From: Pedosphaera sp.
GTDB taxonomy: Bacteria; Verrucomicrobiota; Verrucomicrobiia; Limisphaerales; AAA164-E04
Length of the DNA: 45,374 bases
Assembly (NCBI GenBank): GCA_002686885.1
Contig: NYYT01000133.1
Coordinates: 1-45,374 of the forward strand
Reading direction: 5' to 3'
The first letter of the stretch is position 1; each line of letters begins with the position of its first letter. The notes under the pieces were generated by a model. It was not told the DNA's origin. It saw nothing but the letters and a program-made list of their open reading frames with translations, and did no database searches. The position numbers were made by a program, and so were the translations under genes. This document shows, piece by piece, positions 8,392-16,823 of this stretch.

Positions 8392-10299
8392 TCATGGGAG
8401 AGGATTCAGCTTTGTGGCCATTTCCTGCATGAGGCCGGCGGCCAGTTCCTGAGTGGCCTCATCCAGTTCCCGAATGCCCTGCTTGAGGCGATCGGTATCT
8501 CCGGTGCGGCTTTCTGTGTTTTCAGAACCGATGATTTGCCGGATAAGTGAAATCTTCTGTTCGATGGCCTCTCTCTCTTCCGTGGAGATGAGTCCACTGG
8601 CATGCACCAAGCTCGATTGGGCGGCTTGAGTTAATTGGTCTGCCTTGAGCTTCTGTTCAATCCAGTGCCTGGAGTCCATGTCCTCAAGAGCATGCTCCAG
8701 AGAGCTTTCCACCATCTCCGTCACTTGCTGATCGGTGACGTCAATGGCCGACTGGATTTCCAGGACTTGTTCTTCTCCGGTATGGAGATTGCGCGCGAGC
8801 ACGTGGAGGATACCGTTGGCGTCGATTTCAAACTGAACGCCCACTCGGGGGACTCCCTTGGGTGAGGGCTCAAAAGGAACCACGAAACGTCCGAGACTCC
8901 AATTGTCGGATGCCTTTTCCCTCTCTCCCTGAAGGACATGAATCAATATCTCCCTTTGGTTGTCGACAGCGGTGGTAAAAACCTCTCCAGCTTTAAGCGG
9001 AATGGTAGAATTGCGTGGTATGAGCACATTCATGAGTCCACCAAAGGTTTCAAGCCCCAGGGAGAGTGGGGTGACATCCAGAAGCGTCATGTGCTCCAGG
9101 CTCCCGGAGAGCATGGCCCCTTGGATGGCCGCTCCAAGAGCGATGGCCTCATCGGGATGTTGTCCCACGTTGAGCGTGGGGCCTTTTTGCGCGTGGAAAT
9201 CTTGACCCAGCCGGATGTTTCCCCTGGTCTCTTCAAAATCCGAACACTGGAAGAAGTCGCCCACCCGTTCTCGAACCATGGGCATGCGGGTCTGGCCTCC
9301 AACCAGTACGACTTGATCCAGCTCTTGGGACTCTACGTTGGCATCATGCATGGCTCGCAAGCAACATTCTCGTGTGCGGTCGATCCATGGAGCTGCCAAT
9401 TTCTCCAGGGTCTCACGATGGAAAGGGAACCTCATGTGGAGCGACTGTGTTAGAAAGGGGATTTCGATCCAAGTTTCCAGCTCCTGACTCAAAGTTTTCT
9501 TGGCTTGTTCTGCTGCGGCCCGGAGCTTTGCCATGGTTTCTGGACTTTGAAGGAGCTCCTTTTTGGATTTCTGAAGCTCTTCTTGTTCCAGAAAATGTTC
9601 GACGATGCTTTGATCGATGTCGTGGCCTCCCAATCGCGTGTGACCATGTGTGGCCAGAACTCTGAAGACGCCATCGACCATCTCCAGGATGGTGATGTCA
9701 AAAGTGCCTCCTCCCAAGTCATACACGGCAATTCTGGAGCTTTCCTTGAGGCGGTGCAGACCGTAGGCCAGGGCCGCCGCGGTTGGCTCATGAATGATTC
9801 TTTCGACTTTGAGCCCAGCTTGTCGGCCTGCTTCCAAGGTGGCCTGGCGCTGAGCATCATTGAAATAGGCGGGCACCGTAATCACCGCTCTATCAAGGCT
9901 CGCTTCCATCGCTGACTCGGCCACCCTTTTGAGGTGTGCCAGAACGGCGGCAGAGACCGATTCAGGACGCACCGAAGATTCGCCCATGAGCACCTCGATG
10001 GGGCTTCCGGGATCCGTAGAGAGCTCGTAGCCGATGTTCCGCTCGTCTTCCTTCAGATCGGTGGTGCGGCGTCCCATGAAGCGTTTGACATCATACACCG
10101 TTCGCTTCGGAGCCGTGGAGCGCATGCGCAGTGCCTCATGACCGACCTTGGGCTCACCTCCGCCTGCAGGATAGTGCACGACCGAGGGAGTCAATCGGTT
10201 TCCATCCCTGTCTGCCAGTATCAGCGGAAACCCCGCGTCGACAACGGCCACGGCTGAGTGCGTCGTTCCAAGATCAATCCCCAGTATTTTGTCGTTCAT
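8392..10299 (-). CDS. Hsp70/DnaK-family chaperone with an insertion
   Basis: This is a 635-residue cytoplasmic ATP-dependent chaperone. Landmarks are phosphate-1 [10 protein letters not shown]-type motif ([14 protein letters not shown]), [26 protein letters not shown], phosphate-2 [21 protein letters not shown], and the linker [13 protein letters not shown] leading to the substrate domain. Compared with E. coli DnaK, about 22 extra residues lie between DFFQ and [11 protein letters not shown] in the nucleotide-binding domain. The C-terminal acidic/EEVDK-like tail is missing and the lid is short. No DnaJ, GrpE or iron-sulfur genes are adjacent, so it is probably a paralogue (HscA/HscC-like) rather than the main DnaK. 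It starts at ATG 10299. Confidence 0.9.
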   Translation of the reverse strand: MNDKILGIDLGTTHSAVAVVDAGFPLILADRDGNRLTPSVVHYPAGGGEPKVGHEALRMRSTAPKRTVYDVKRFMGRRTTDLKEDERNIGYELSTDPGSPIEVLMGESSVRPESVSAAVLAHLKRVAESAMEASLDRAVITVPAYFNDAQRQATLEAGRQAGLKVERIIHEPTAAALAYGLHRLKESSRIAVYDLGGGTFDITILEMVDGVFRVLATHGHTRLGGHDIDQSIVEHFLEQEELQKSKKELLQSPETMAKLRAAAEQAKKTLSQELETWIEIPFLTQSLHMRFPFHRETLEKLAAPWIDRTRECCLRAMHDANVESQELDQVVLVGGQTRMPMVRERVGDFFQCSDFEETRGNIRLGQDFHAQKGPTLNVGQHPDEAIALGAAIQGAMLSGSLEHMTLLDVTPLSLGLETFGGLMNVLIPRNSTIPLKAGEVFTTAVDNQREILIHVLQGEREKASDNWSLGRFVVPFEPSPKGVPRVGVQFEIDANGILHVLARNLHTGEEQVLEIQSAIDVTDQQVTEMVESSLEHALEDMDSRHWIEQKLKADQLTQAAQSSLVHASGLISTEEREAIEQKISLIRQIIGSENTESRTGDTDRLKQGIRELDEATQELAAGLMQEMATKLNPLP

Positions 10300-10477
10300 G
10301 AGCGCTTTTTACACCCATTGAAGGATGAAGCTTTGTTCAAGAAAGCTTGCCATTTGTGCCGTAGATTGCAACCGGCATTCCAGTCACACCTGTCTCTCGA
10401 GTGGAAGGTTCTTAGCACTTGAGATCATGAAGTGAATTGGAATAGTGTTCTTCCCCAATCAGTGAAGCTCACCCAAG

Positions 10478-10753
10478 ATGCTTTGCCTGGATCACGCTAT
10501 GGCAACCGATACATCAGTTGGAACATTCAAGGAATCGCATACTCGGAGCATCCTAAAAGGCTTTTCATGGAGAATTATTGCCAGTTGTACGACGATATTG
10601 GTGGCTTATTGGGTCACTGGGGAAACCGAGACTGCGCTCAAGGTCGGGGGGATTGAGTTTTTTGGAAAGATCGGAATCTATTATCTTCATGAACGTGCCT
10701 GGCAGGCCATCCCCAGAGGGCACGTCAGGACCTGGTTTGGGGGGCGCTCCTGA
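10478..10753 (+). CDS. DUF2061 small membrane protein
   Basis: This 91-residue protein (start ATG 10478, or ATG 10499 giving 84 residues) shows the DUF2061 pattern clearly: SILKGFSWRIIASCTTIL, then AYWVTGETETALKVGG, then EFFGKIGIYYLHERAW. DUF2061 proteins are short predicted membrane proteins of unknown function with two hydrophobic helices. It stands alone between the Hsp70 gene (divergent) and the PAP2 gene (convergent, 18 bases between stop codons). Another frame over the same bases (10432-10656) has no family resemblance. Confidence 0.75.
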   Translation: MLCLDHAMATDTSVGTFKESHTRSILKGFSWRIIASCTTILVAYWVTGETETALKVGGIEFFGKIGIYYLHERAWQAIPRGHVRTWFGGRS

Positions 10754-10771
10754 GCTGAAAACGCAACGGAC

Positions 10772-11779
10772 TCAATGTCCTGAAGGGCAGGCATGACAAT
10801 AGCGCGAGTGGATCCATTGCACTGCCTTGGGCCAACCGATCCATAACCAGCCAATCGCGAAATTGATCGCCAAGCCCCACCCACACCATCCGGGGAGGCC
10901 TGCTTCCTGGATGGGGGGAAGGATTTGCTTGAGGCAGACGTAGCCAATGGCCCCGAATGCCAAACCACCTATGGCACTGGCGCTTCGGGTCCGCCAGCTC
11001 TCGCTGGCCCCATCGTTGGGTTGCCATCTCTGCGACAAGCGAGCCCAAAAGCTGGAAGAAAGGAAGAGGGCCGCGTAGATAAGATGCGTCCGGTAGGTAA
11101 GGGTGGGGATGGCCGTATAAGGATGGGCAACTTCCGTGCTCAAGCCAGGCCAGGAAGCTAGATCGAAGACGGTGTCGGTGGTTCGATAAAAACAGACACC
11201 CCACACCCATCCGGGCAAAAGCCACCCCAGTTCCCACCAAGGTGTCAACGATTTCTCCTTGGTTTCTGATCTTGCGTGATTCGCGGAAAATAGCCCCCTC
11301 ATGAGCAGGTAACCGATCGTCCATCCTACGGCGATCTGCAGGGGGGAGTGGAGTCCGAGGAAGGCGCGTGAGCAGCCGATACAAAAAACCAGCGCCAGTC
11401 CTGATGTCTGAATCCATGAATTCCTCGACTTCGCGCAAAGACCATACCAGACCCAGGCCATCATGGCATGCCCTGAAGGCATGCCAAAGCTACCAGAAGG
11501 CCCCCATGGAACGATGTCCGGCTCCAGCCAGTAGGGTCGTGGATGCTGAAAGAAATCCTTGGCCAGCACCATGTAAAAACCACTCAGACTGAGGAATTGA
11601 AGGGTTCGAATGCCCACATTCCTTTGTGCCGCCAGACTGACGACGATGACGAGAGACATGAGCACCGGGGTATGGCCCAGTTCACTGATCCATCGCATGG
11701 CTTCCATGAGCCACTGCGGAGCGGATTGGAGCCACAGAATGAGTTCCATTTCCCATTTTGCTATGGGTGCGAAGTTCAT
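10772..11779 (-). CDS. PAP2-type membrane phosphatase with altered third motif
   Basis: This 335-residue multi-pass membrane protein of the PAP2/phosphatidic acid phosphatase superfamily carries motif 1 as KDFFQHPRP (Lys74, Arg81), motif 2 as PSGH (101-104) and motif 3 as SRAFLGLH (Arg138, His144). Enzymes of this superfamily remove phosphate from lipid phosphates such as undecaprenyl or phosphatidyl phosphates at the membrane. The Asp normally four residues after the motif 3 His is Gln148 here. The C-terminal 170 residues add several further hydrophobic segments beyond the core domain. It is divergent from the DciA-like gene. Confidence 0.8.
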   Translation of the reverse strand: MNFAPIAKWEMELILWLQSAPQWLMEAMRWISELGHTPVLMSLVIVVSLAAQRNVGIRTLQFLSLSGFYMVLAKDFFQHPRPYWLEPDIVPWGPSGSFGMPSGHAMMAWVWYGLCAKSRNSWIQTSGLALVFCIGCSRAFLGLHSPLQIAVGWTIGYLLMRGLFSANHARSETKEKSLTPWWELGWLLPGWVWGVCFYRTTDTVFDLASWPGLSTEVAHPYTAIPTLTYRTHLIYAALFLSSSFWARLSQRWQPNDGASESWRTRSASAIGGLAFGAIGYVCLKQILPPIQEAGLPGWCGWGLAINFAIGWLWIGWPKAVQWIHSRYCHACPSGH

Positions 11780-11873
11780 GGGAAAAGAAAATCAGTGGCC
11801 CATGGGAATCTTTGCTCGAAAGCCTGCCCTTTTCTTGTTACTTCCTTCATCTGTAGAAAGGGACTGTTCGGTC

Positions 11874-12299
11874 ATGACGCGTCATGCTGGGCTATCCGCC
11901 ATGGCTTGTCAAAAGCCCATCTCCATGACACACAAGAAGACATCCAGGGATAAGGTGCTCAACCAGTGGAAGCGCGTGGACACGCAGGATGAGGAAAGGC
12001 GCCGTGCGTTTCAGCCCAAGGAAAGCTCCGAGCTGATGGAAGGTGTGCTTCAGACCATGCGAATGGATGAACGCTCTTCCGAGACTCAAATTCTCAAGGC
12101 ATGGAATCAGTTGCTGGATCCTACCCTGACCGAGCATGCCCAGCCGGTGGGGATTCGAAAGGGGACGCTTTTTGTAAATGTTGATCACCCGACCTGGCTT
12201 TCGGAGATTGTTCGTTACCGTCGAGTTGAAATCCTTGAAAGACTTCAACACTGTTTTGGTAAGGATTTGGTCCAACGCATTTCGTACCGTATTGGGTGA
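11874..12299 (+). CDS. DUF721 / DciA-like protein
   Basis: ATG 11874 gives 141 residues; ATGs at 11901 and 11925 are possible alternatives, and the frame is open much further upstream but there overlaps the PAP2 gene. The C-terminal 90 residues show the DUF721 pattern: ILKAWNQLLDPTLTEHAQPV, then IRKGTLFVNVDHPTWLSE and the end VQRISYRIG. DUF721 includes DciA, which loads the replicative helicase in many bacteria that lack DnaC. This protein probably binds DnaB or DNA in the cytoplasm, but the role here is inferred from family membership only. Confidence 0.75.
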   Translation: MTRHAGLSAMACQKPISMTHKKTSRDKVLNQWKRVDTQDEERRRAFQPKESSELMEGVLQTMRMDERSSETQILKAWNQLLDPTLTEHAQPVGIRKGTLFVNVDHPTWLSEIVRYRRVEILERLQHCFGKDLVQRISYRIG

Positions 12300-12339
12300 A
12301 ACCCTTTCCCCCTGGTGCCTTTGAGCTGCATTCCAAATG

Positions 12340-13101
12340 TCATGGGGCCAATGAAAAATCAAAGTAGGTCTCTGGGTAGGGTTCGTCCCTCAGGGTAAAG
12401 TGCCACCATTCCACCGTGTAAGGTTTGAAGCCGTGTTTTTCCATGAGCGTTTTGAGCAGCAGGCGATTGGATCGCTGTTGACCTGAAAGTTCAGGGAAAC
12501 GTGTGGCTGAGGCCTCACCGAAAAAATCAAATGGAGCTCCCATGTCCAGTGGCTGGGGTGGGGTGTCATCGGAAAGGCTACAAAGTGTCAGGTCGACTGT
12601 GCTACCCCTTGTGTGACCCGATTTTTCAGAAATGAACCCTTGAGGGAAAAGATCTTTCTTGGCCACCTTGGGGTAGTAGCGCGCCTTGATCGATGCTGCC
12701 TCATCGGGCTTGAGCGACCATGCGACAAAAAAATCGACTGCTTTCTGGGGGCGGAAGGCATCAAAGACCATCAAGGAGAGCCCCATGGGGCGTAGTTCCT
12801 CCTGAACCTTGATCAGGGCATTGGCTGCGGCACGGGTGATCCAACAGGCCGGGGTTTCGTAGCCGGCGACCACTTGGCCGGTAAAGTTGTCCGCGGTGGC
12901 ATATTTAAGATCCAGCACAATATCTGGGATGGCATGATCCAATCGCACGAAGTCCTCAGGTCGTTCTGCTTCTGCCGCCGTGCTTTGGAGTCTGCTGGCA
13001 AGGTGCATCCAACCCATCAACCCCCACAGGGAAAGAAGGATCCGTTTCCGAAATGGCCTTTGCGATGGTCGGGTGCTCCCAAGCATGGTTTCATCACACA
13101 T
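12340..13101 (-). CDS. Exported D-Ala-D-Ala dipeptidase (VanX/DdpX family)
   Basis: ATG 13101 (253 residues) or ATG 13086 are the likely starts; the frame stays open to 13278 but would then overlap the divergent neighbour. After a basic stretch (RPFRKR) there is a hydrophobic segment, LLSLWGLMGWMHLASRL, consistent with a signal peptide or anchor. The peptidase M15D zinc site is complete: SGHTRGSTVDLTL gives the His and Asp ligands, and EWWHF gives the catalytic Glu and third zinc His. FDAFRP is also conserved. VanX-type enzymes cut D-alanyl-D-alanine. In Gram-negative bacteria, exported relatives are thought to recycle wall peptides. Confidence 0.9.
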   Translation of the reverse strand: MCDETMLGSTRPSQRPFRKRILLSLWGLMGWMHLASRLQSTAAEAERPEDFVRLDHAIPDIVLDLKYATADNFTGQVVAGYETPACWITRAAANALIKVQEELRPMGLSLMVFDAFRPQKAVDFFVAWSLKPDEAASIKARYYPKVAKKDLFPQGFISEKSGHTRGSTVDLTLCSLSDDTPPQPLDMGAPFDFFGEASATRFPELSGQQRSNRLLLKTLMEKHGFKPYTVEWWHFTLRDEPYPETYFDFSLAP

Positions 13102-13260
13102 GGGAGCATTAGAAATCAGATGACCATTCCTCTTCAAGTGAGATTGTGGTCTGGAATTTGGTCTCCAGCACCTGCTAGTCTTGACGTATGAAAAGATGGT
13201 GCCCGCTTGATTGGAAAGGAAGTTTTCAATGGCCGCCTGAGTTGGTAATGGTTCAAACGC

Positions 13261-14100
13261 ATGCAGTGGATTGATCATATATTGAACCTGGCTGCCTGGA
13301 TTCTATGGATCAACGGTAGCATGGGTTTGATGCAGCCATGGAAGCCCCAGAGTGGGATTTCCCTCGTGGGAACACTCAAGGCGCTTTCGCCGTCTAGAAT
13401 GAATCCGGCCTGGTTTTTCATTCTGGGGGTGGCATTGATCCTGTGTTTCAAGATTCTATTGTTGCATTATCTCGGAAAACCATTGGCCTCCACGGTGGCT
13501 GTGGACTTTCTATTGTTCCCGGTCTTTTTTAAAACGGGGAGCCTCTCCCACATGGCCTTGATGGGAGTTGTTACCTTCATTCGATTTTCGTTCATGGGCT
13601 ACCTTTGGCTTTGGTTTCTAAGGTGCCTGACCACTGGGAAAGGGATGGATCCCCTGCACGGCATGCTCGATGCCGTCCTGGGACCACTCGGACAACGGAA
13701 AGCCTGGTTGCAGGGGGTTCTTTTGTGGTTGCTTGGAGTGATGCTCTGGACACTGCTTGGTGCGTTGTTGGCTCGATTGGAAATCCTTCCGGGTCGAGAC
13801 GCGTCCAGCTTGCTTTGGCAGGCAACTTTGATCTCCTCGGCAGCGTGGATGTCTCTTCGGTGGCTGATTTACGGTATGCTCGCCCTTTACCTTGTGCACA
13901 GCTATGTCTACCTCGGAGGATGGGAAGGTTGGGATTGGCTGGACCAAGGGGTGGAGCGCCTTTTATGGCCTATAAAGCCGCTGAGACTTCACTGGAAGCG
14001 CATTGATTTCACCCCCATGGTTGCCTGGCCACTTTACGGACTTCTTTTTGCCCTTATCAGTCGCTGGCTGACCCATCAGGGAGTCGTGGCTGCGCTTTAG
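13261..14100 (+). CDS. YggT-like multi-pass membrane protein
   Basis: This 279-residue protein has about six strongly hydrophobic segments. The end (GVERLLWPIKPLRLHWKRIDFTPMVAW, read in parts) resembles the YggT repeat, where a short helix ending in a basic loop is followed by a DFSP-type motif before the last membrane helix. A similar but weaker pattern (MLDAVLGPLG) occurs near the middle, so the protein may hold two YggT-like units. YggT proteins are poorly understood and have been linked to osmotic stress and cell division. It lies about 84 bases upstream of the methionyl-tRNA synthetase gene on the same strand. Confidence 0.55.
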   Translation: MQWIDHILNLAAWILWINGSMGLMQPWKPQSGISLVGTLKALSPSRMNPAWFFILGVALILCFKILLLHYLGKPLASTVAVDFLLFPVFFKTGSLSHMALMGVVTFIRFSFMGYLWLWFLRCLTTGKGMDPLHGMLDAVLGPLGQRKAWLQGVLLWLLGVMLWTLLGALLARLEILPGRDASSLLWQATLISSAAWMSLRWLIYGMLALYLVHSYVYLGGWEGWDWLDQGVERLLWPIKPLRLHWKRIDFTPMVAWPLYGLLFALISRWLTHQGVVAAL

Positions 14101-14184
14101 TTCGATCAAAACCCCTATCCATTTAAAAAGAGTTGGTAATGAGTGGGACCTTACTTCATTTTCACTGGGAGTTGCGTTGATTTC

Positions 14185-15747
14185 ATGAGTAAAAAATACT
14201 ACCTCACCACCGCCATTGACTATGTCAATGGGCATCCTCATCTCGGGCATGCCTATGAAAAGGTTGTGACCGATGCCATCGCCAGGGTGCACCAGAGTTT
14301 TGGAGAATCTACGTTTTTTCTGACGGGCCTGGATGAACACGGACAGAAGGTCCAAAAGGCAGCGACCGAACAGGGTCTGAACCCTCAGGATTACTGCGAT
14401 GATTTGGCTGCCAGCTGGAAGGTCTTTGTAGATCAACTGGGCCTTTGCCATGACGATTTCGTGCGCACGACCCAGGACCGGCATCGGGAAGTGGTTCAGA
14501 AGCTCCTGATGCGGTTGCATGAGGAGGGACATTTCTACAAGGCGACTTACCAGGGCTACTATTCGGCCAAGCAAGAAACCTTCCTGACTGAAAAAGACCG
14601 TGGAGAGGATGGGGCCTTTGATCCCTTATACGGTGAGGTGGTGGAATTGCTCGAAGACAACTACTACTTTAAACTGGGAAGGCATCAGCAGTGGCTGATT
14701 GAATACATTGAATCGCACCCGGATTTTGTCACTCCCGAATACCGTCGCAACGAAGTCCTTGGATTCCTCAAAAATCAAACTCTCGAGGATCTTTGTATTT
14801 CCCGGCCTCAGTCTCGTTTGAGTTGGGGGATTCCCCTTCCGTTTGATCCCGATTATGTCACCTACGTGTGGTTTGACGCCCTGACCAACTATGCCTCAAT
14901 CCCTGCTTCCATGGGAGATCCTGCTCTTCCCGGTTTCGGTAAAGCCCCCGACAAGGAGGCAGCTCTTTGGCCTGCAGACATCCACGTCATAGGAAAAGAC
15001 ATCCTCAAGTTTCACGCAGTTTATTGGCCTATCATGCTCAAAGCCGCCGGTTTTGCCATGCCGCGTCAGATTTGCGTCCACGGCTGGTGGCAGAAAGATG
15101 GTCAGAAGATGAGTAAGTCGACGGGTAATGTGGTGGATCCCATCGAGGTGATCGAGGAGTGGGGGGTGGATGCCTTTCGGTATTATTTGTTGCGAGAACT
15201 GGATATTGGACCAGATGGTAACTGGACGGATAAAGGGTTTCATGCGCGCTACAGCGCTGAGTTGGCCAACGGGCTTGGTAATTTGATCAATCGCTCGCTT
15301 GCCATGCTCAATCGCTACCGTTCAGGTGTGGTGCCGGCCCCTTGTGATGAGCTTAAACCTGAGGTGAGCGAAGCGGCTGATGAGGTTTTGGACCTGGCCC
15401 GATCACATCGCCTTCAAGCCTCGTTAAGAAGGATCTGGGAGCTGATCGCCAGGGTGAATCAATTCATCGATCAAACAGCACCCTTCAAACTAGCCAAAGA
15501 TCCGTCCCAATCCGATCGACTGGATGAGATTCTCTACACTTTGGTGGAATCCTGTCGTGTGATCGGTGTCCTGCTCCATCCTTTTCTTCCGATCACTTCA
15601 AAGAAGATTTATGAGCAGCTGGGCCTGGAGGTCGTCCCTCACCTTTTTGAGTATGCAACATGGGGTGGGCTGCCCCAAGGTCATCAGGCGTGCGCTCCGG
15701 AGCCACTGTTTCCGAGAAAGGATCTGCCAACAAAGCAGGAGAGCTGA
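14185..15747 (+). CDS. metG: Methionyl-tRNA synthetase
   Basis: ATG 14185 begins MSKKYYLTTAIDYVNG, the standard start of the enzyme. The class I signature is HLGH (residues 19-22) and the second signature is KMSKS (308-312, encoded at 15106-15120), followed by TGNVVDP. FLTGLDEHGQKVQ and the Trp-rich VCVHGWW-like stretch (ICVHGWWQKDGQ) are also typical. The enzyme charges tRNA-Met with methionine. At 520 residues it ends after the anticodon-binding helices and lacks the C-terminal EMAP-II tRNA-binding domain. The connective-peptide zinc cysteines seen in many bacterial enzymes are absent, the region reading GYYSAKQETFLTEKD. Confidence 0.97.
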   Translation: MSKKYYLTTAIDYVNGHPHLGHAYEKVVTDAIARVHQSFGESTFFLTGLDEHGQKVQKAATEQGLNPQDYCDDLAASWKVFVDQLGLCHDDFVRTTQDRHREVVQKLLMRLHEEGHFYKATYQGYYSAKQETFLTEKDRGEDGAFDPLYGEVVELLEDNYYFKLGRHQQWLIEYIESHPDFVTPEYRRNEVLGFLKNQTLEDLCISRPQSRLSWGIPLPFDPDYVTYVWFDALTNYASIPASMGDPALPGFGKAPDKEAALWPADIHVIGKDILKFHAVYWPIMLKAAGFAMPRQICVHGWWQKDGQKMSKSTGNVVDPIEVIEEWGVDAFRYYLLRELDIGPDGNWTDKGFHARYSAELANGLGNLINRSLAMLNRYRSGVVPAPCDELKPEVSEAADEVLDLARSHRLQASLRRIWELIARVNQFIDQTAPFKLAKDPSQSDRLDEILYTLVESCRVIGVLLHPFLPITSKKIYEQLGLEVVPHLFEYATWGGLPQGHQACAPEPLFPRKDLPTKQES

Positions 15748-15813
15748 GGCAGTGCGGTGCGAGGGTCTCGAAATCCCTGAACCCGCGCTTTCATAGGATT
15801 GCTCCGTGGTTTG

Positions 15814-16806
15814 TCAGGAGTTCTTGAGAAGCGACCACTCCGCAGTCCGGTGGTGCCCCACCGCTAGCAGTGAGTTGGCATCTTGGCTCAAAGCGATCTG
15901 GTGGACATACATGGGTGATTCCGTTTCGTGTATGGCCTTATGGGTGAGGGGGTCCAAAAGCATGAGAAATCCCTTGCCACTTCCGCCAGCGGCGATCAGG
16001 TAAGGCTCGGAAGGATGGTATTGCAGGCTTTCCACCAAGCCCTTGTGGCTGTCACTTTCAAACAGTCCGGAGGGCTCTCCCGATTGCAGGTCAAACCACT
16101 CCACGCGGGCTTTTCCCCCCAATCCATCCACGTTTTGGACATGGCCCATGCCACCCACAGCGAGGGTCTGCTGATCGGTTGAAAAAGCCAATGATCGAAT
16201 CCCACCGATGGAGCGCAGACGCTGGACTTCATCCCAAGTATACATGGCAGGGGCACTCATTTTTTGCAGGAGCTTGCCACTGGGTAGTTCCCAAAGCAGG
16301 ATCTCTCCGATGCGGTCTGCGGTGGCAAGGAGAGTGCCATCCGGAGAAAAGGCACATGTGTAAAGCATTGAGGAAAACCCTTGAGGGCTTTGCTTGGCGT
16401 GACCTTCGAGTGAATGAATGAGTCGGGCGGTGAGTGCATCCCAGATCATCACCTTCATGTCATCGCCAACGGTTGCCATCCATGGTTGATGAGGGGCTAC
16501 CCGGATATCGCGTACCCATTTTTGATGCGCCTGGTGGCTGGCGTGCAAGGTATTGCCATGAGGCTTCCATGCATTGAGCAGACCGTCGTAACCTACAGAC
16601 CACAAAAACGACTCACTCGAGGCGACCCCGGTGACGTAACTTTGGTGGCCACCGAGGGCTTGCAGCGATGGGAGCGTCTTCCCGCTGCTATCGAGGCCAT
16701 GGATACGTGCATCCGAGCCACCCGCAAACCAATGACCGTCGTGTGCGGTCAGGCATAAGAGAATCGTCTGGTGCTCTGTTTGGTTTTCCAACTGGAAGGT
16801 GAACAT
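15814..16806 (-). CDS. WD40-repeat protein
   Basis: This 330-residue beta-propeller has no signal peptide. Repeats include LGGHQSYVTGVASSE, HQKWVRDIRVAPHQPWMATVGDDM, VMIWDALTARLIHSLEGHA and CAFSPDGTLLATADRIGEILLWE. WD40 propellers bind other proteins. The start is set by a good Shine-Dalgarno sequence before ATG 16806, not by the TTG at 16818. It lies 17 bases after the DUF1501 stop and is the last gene of a three-gene operon. WD40 genes often accompany DUF1501/DUF1549/DUF1553 operons in the PVC group, which suggests that it works with those two products, although they are exported and it seems not to be. Confidence 0.85.
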   Translation of the reverse strand: MFTFQLENQTEHQTILLCLTAHDGHWFAGGSDARIHGLDSSGKTLPSLQALGGHQSYVTGVASSESFLWSVGYDGLLNAWKPHGNTLHASHQAHQKWVRDIRVAPHQPWMATVGDDMKVMIWDALTARLIHSLEGHAKQSPQGFSSMLYTCAFSPDGTLLATADRIGEILLWELPSGKLLQKMSAPAMYTWDEVQRLRSIGGIRSLAFSTDQQTLAVGGMGHVQNVDGLGGKARVEWFDLQSGEPSGLFESDSHKGLVESLQYHPSEPYLIAAGGSGKGFLMLLDPLTHKAIHETESPMYVHQIALSQDANSLLAVGHHRTAEWSLLKNS

Positions 16807-16811
16807 GTTGG

Positions 16812-16816
16812 CCTCC
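16812..16816 (-). promoter_or_regulatory. Strong ribosome binding site for the WD40 gene
   Basis: GGAGG lies five bases upstream of ATG 16806 on the minus strand, between the DUF1501 stop (TAG, 16824-16826) and the WD40 gene. It decides the WD40 start over the in-frame TTG at 16818. It stands out because most other starts inspected in this window have no such sequence. Confidence 0.75.
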
Positions 16817-16823
16817 AAGACAG

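Noticed and set aside
8386-8402. Hairpin CTCTC-CCAT-GAGAG at the Hsp70 stop codon (minus strand)
   Set aside because: The stem has only five pairs, includes the stop codon and is not followed by a T-run, so it is not a convincing terminator.
8938-9453. Plus-strand open frame of 171 codons
   Set aside because: It is an antisense shadow of the Hsp70 gene.
10432-10656. Alternative plus-strand frame of 74 codons
   Set aside because: The overlapping frame at 10478-10753 matches DUF2061, whereas this one matches nothing.
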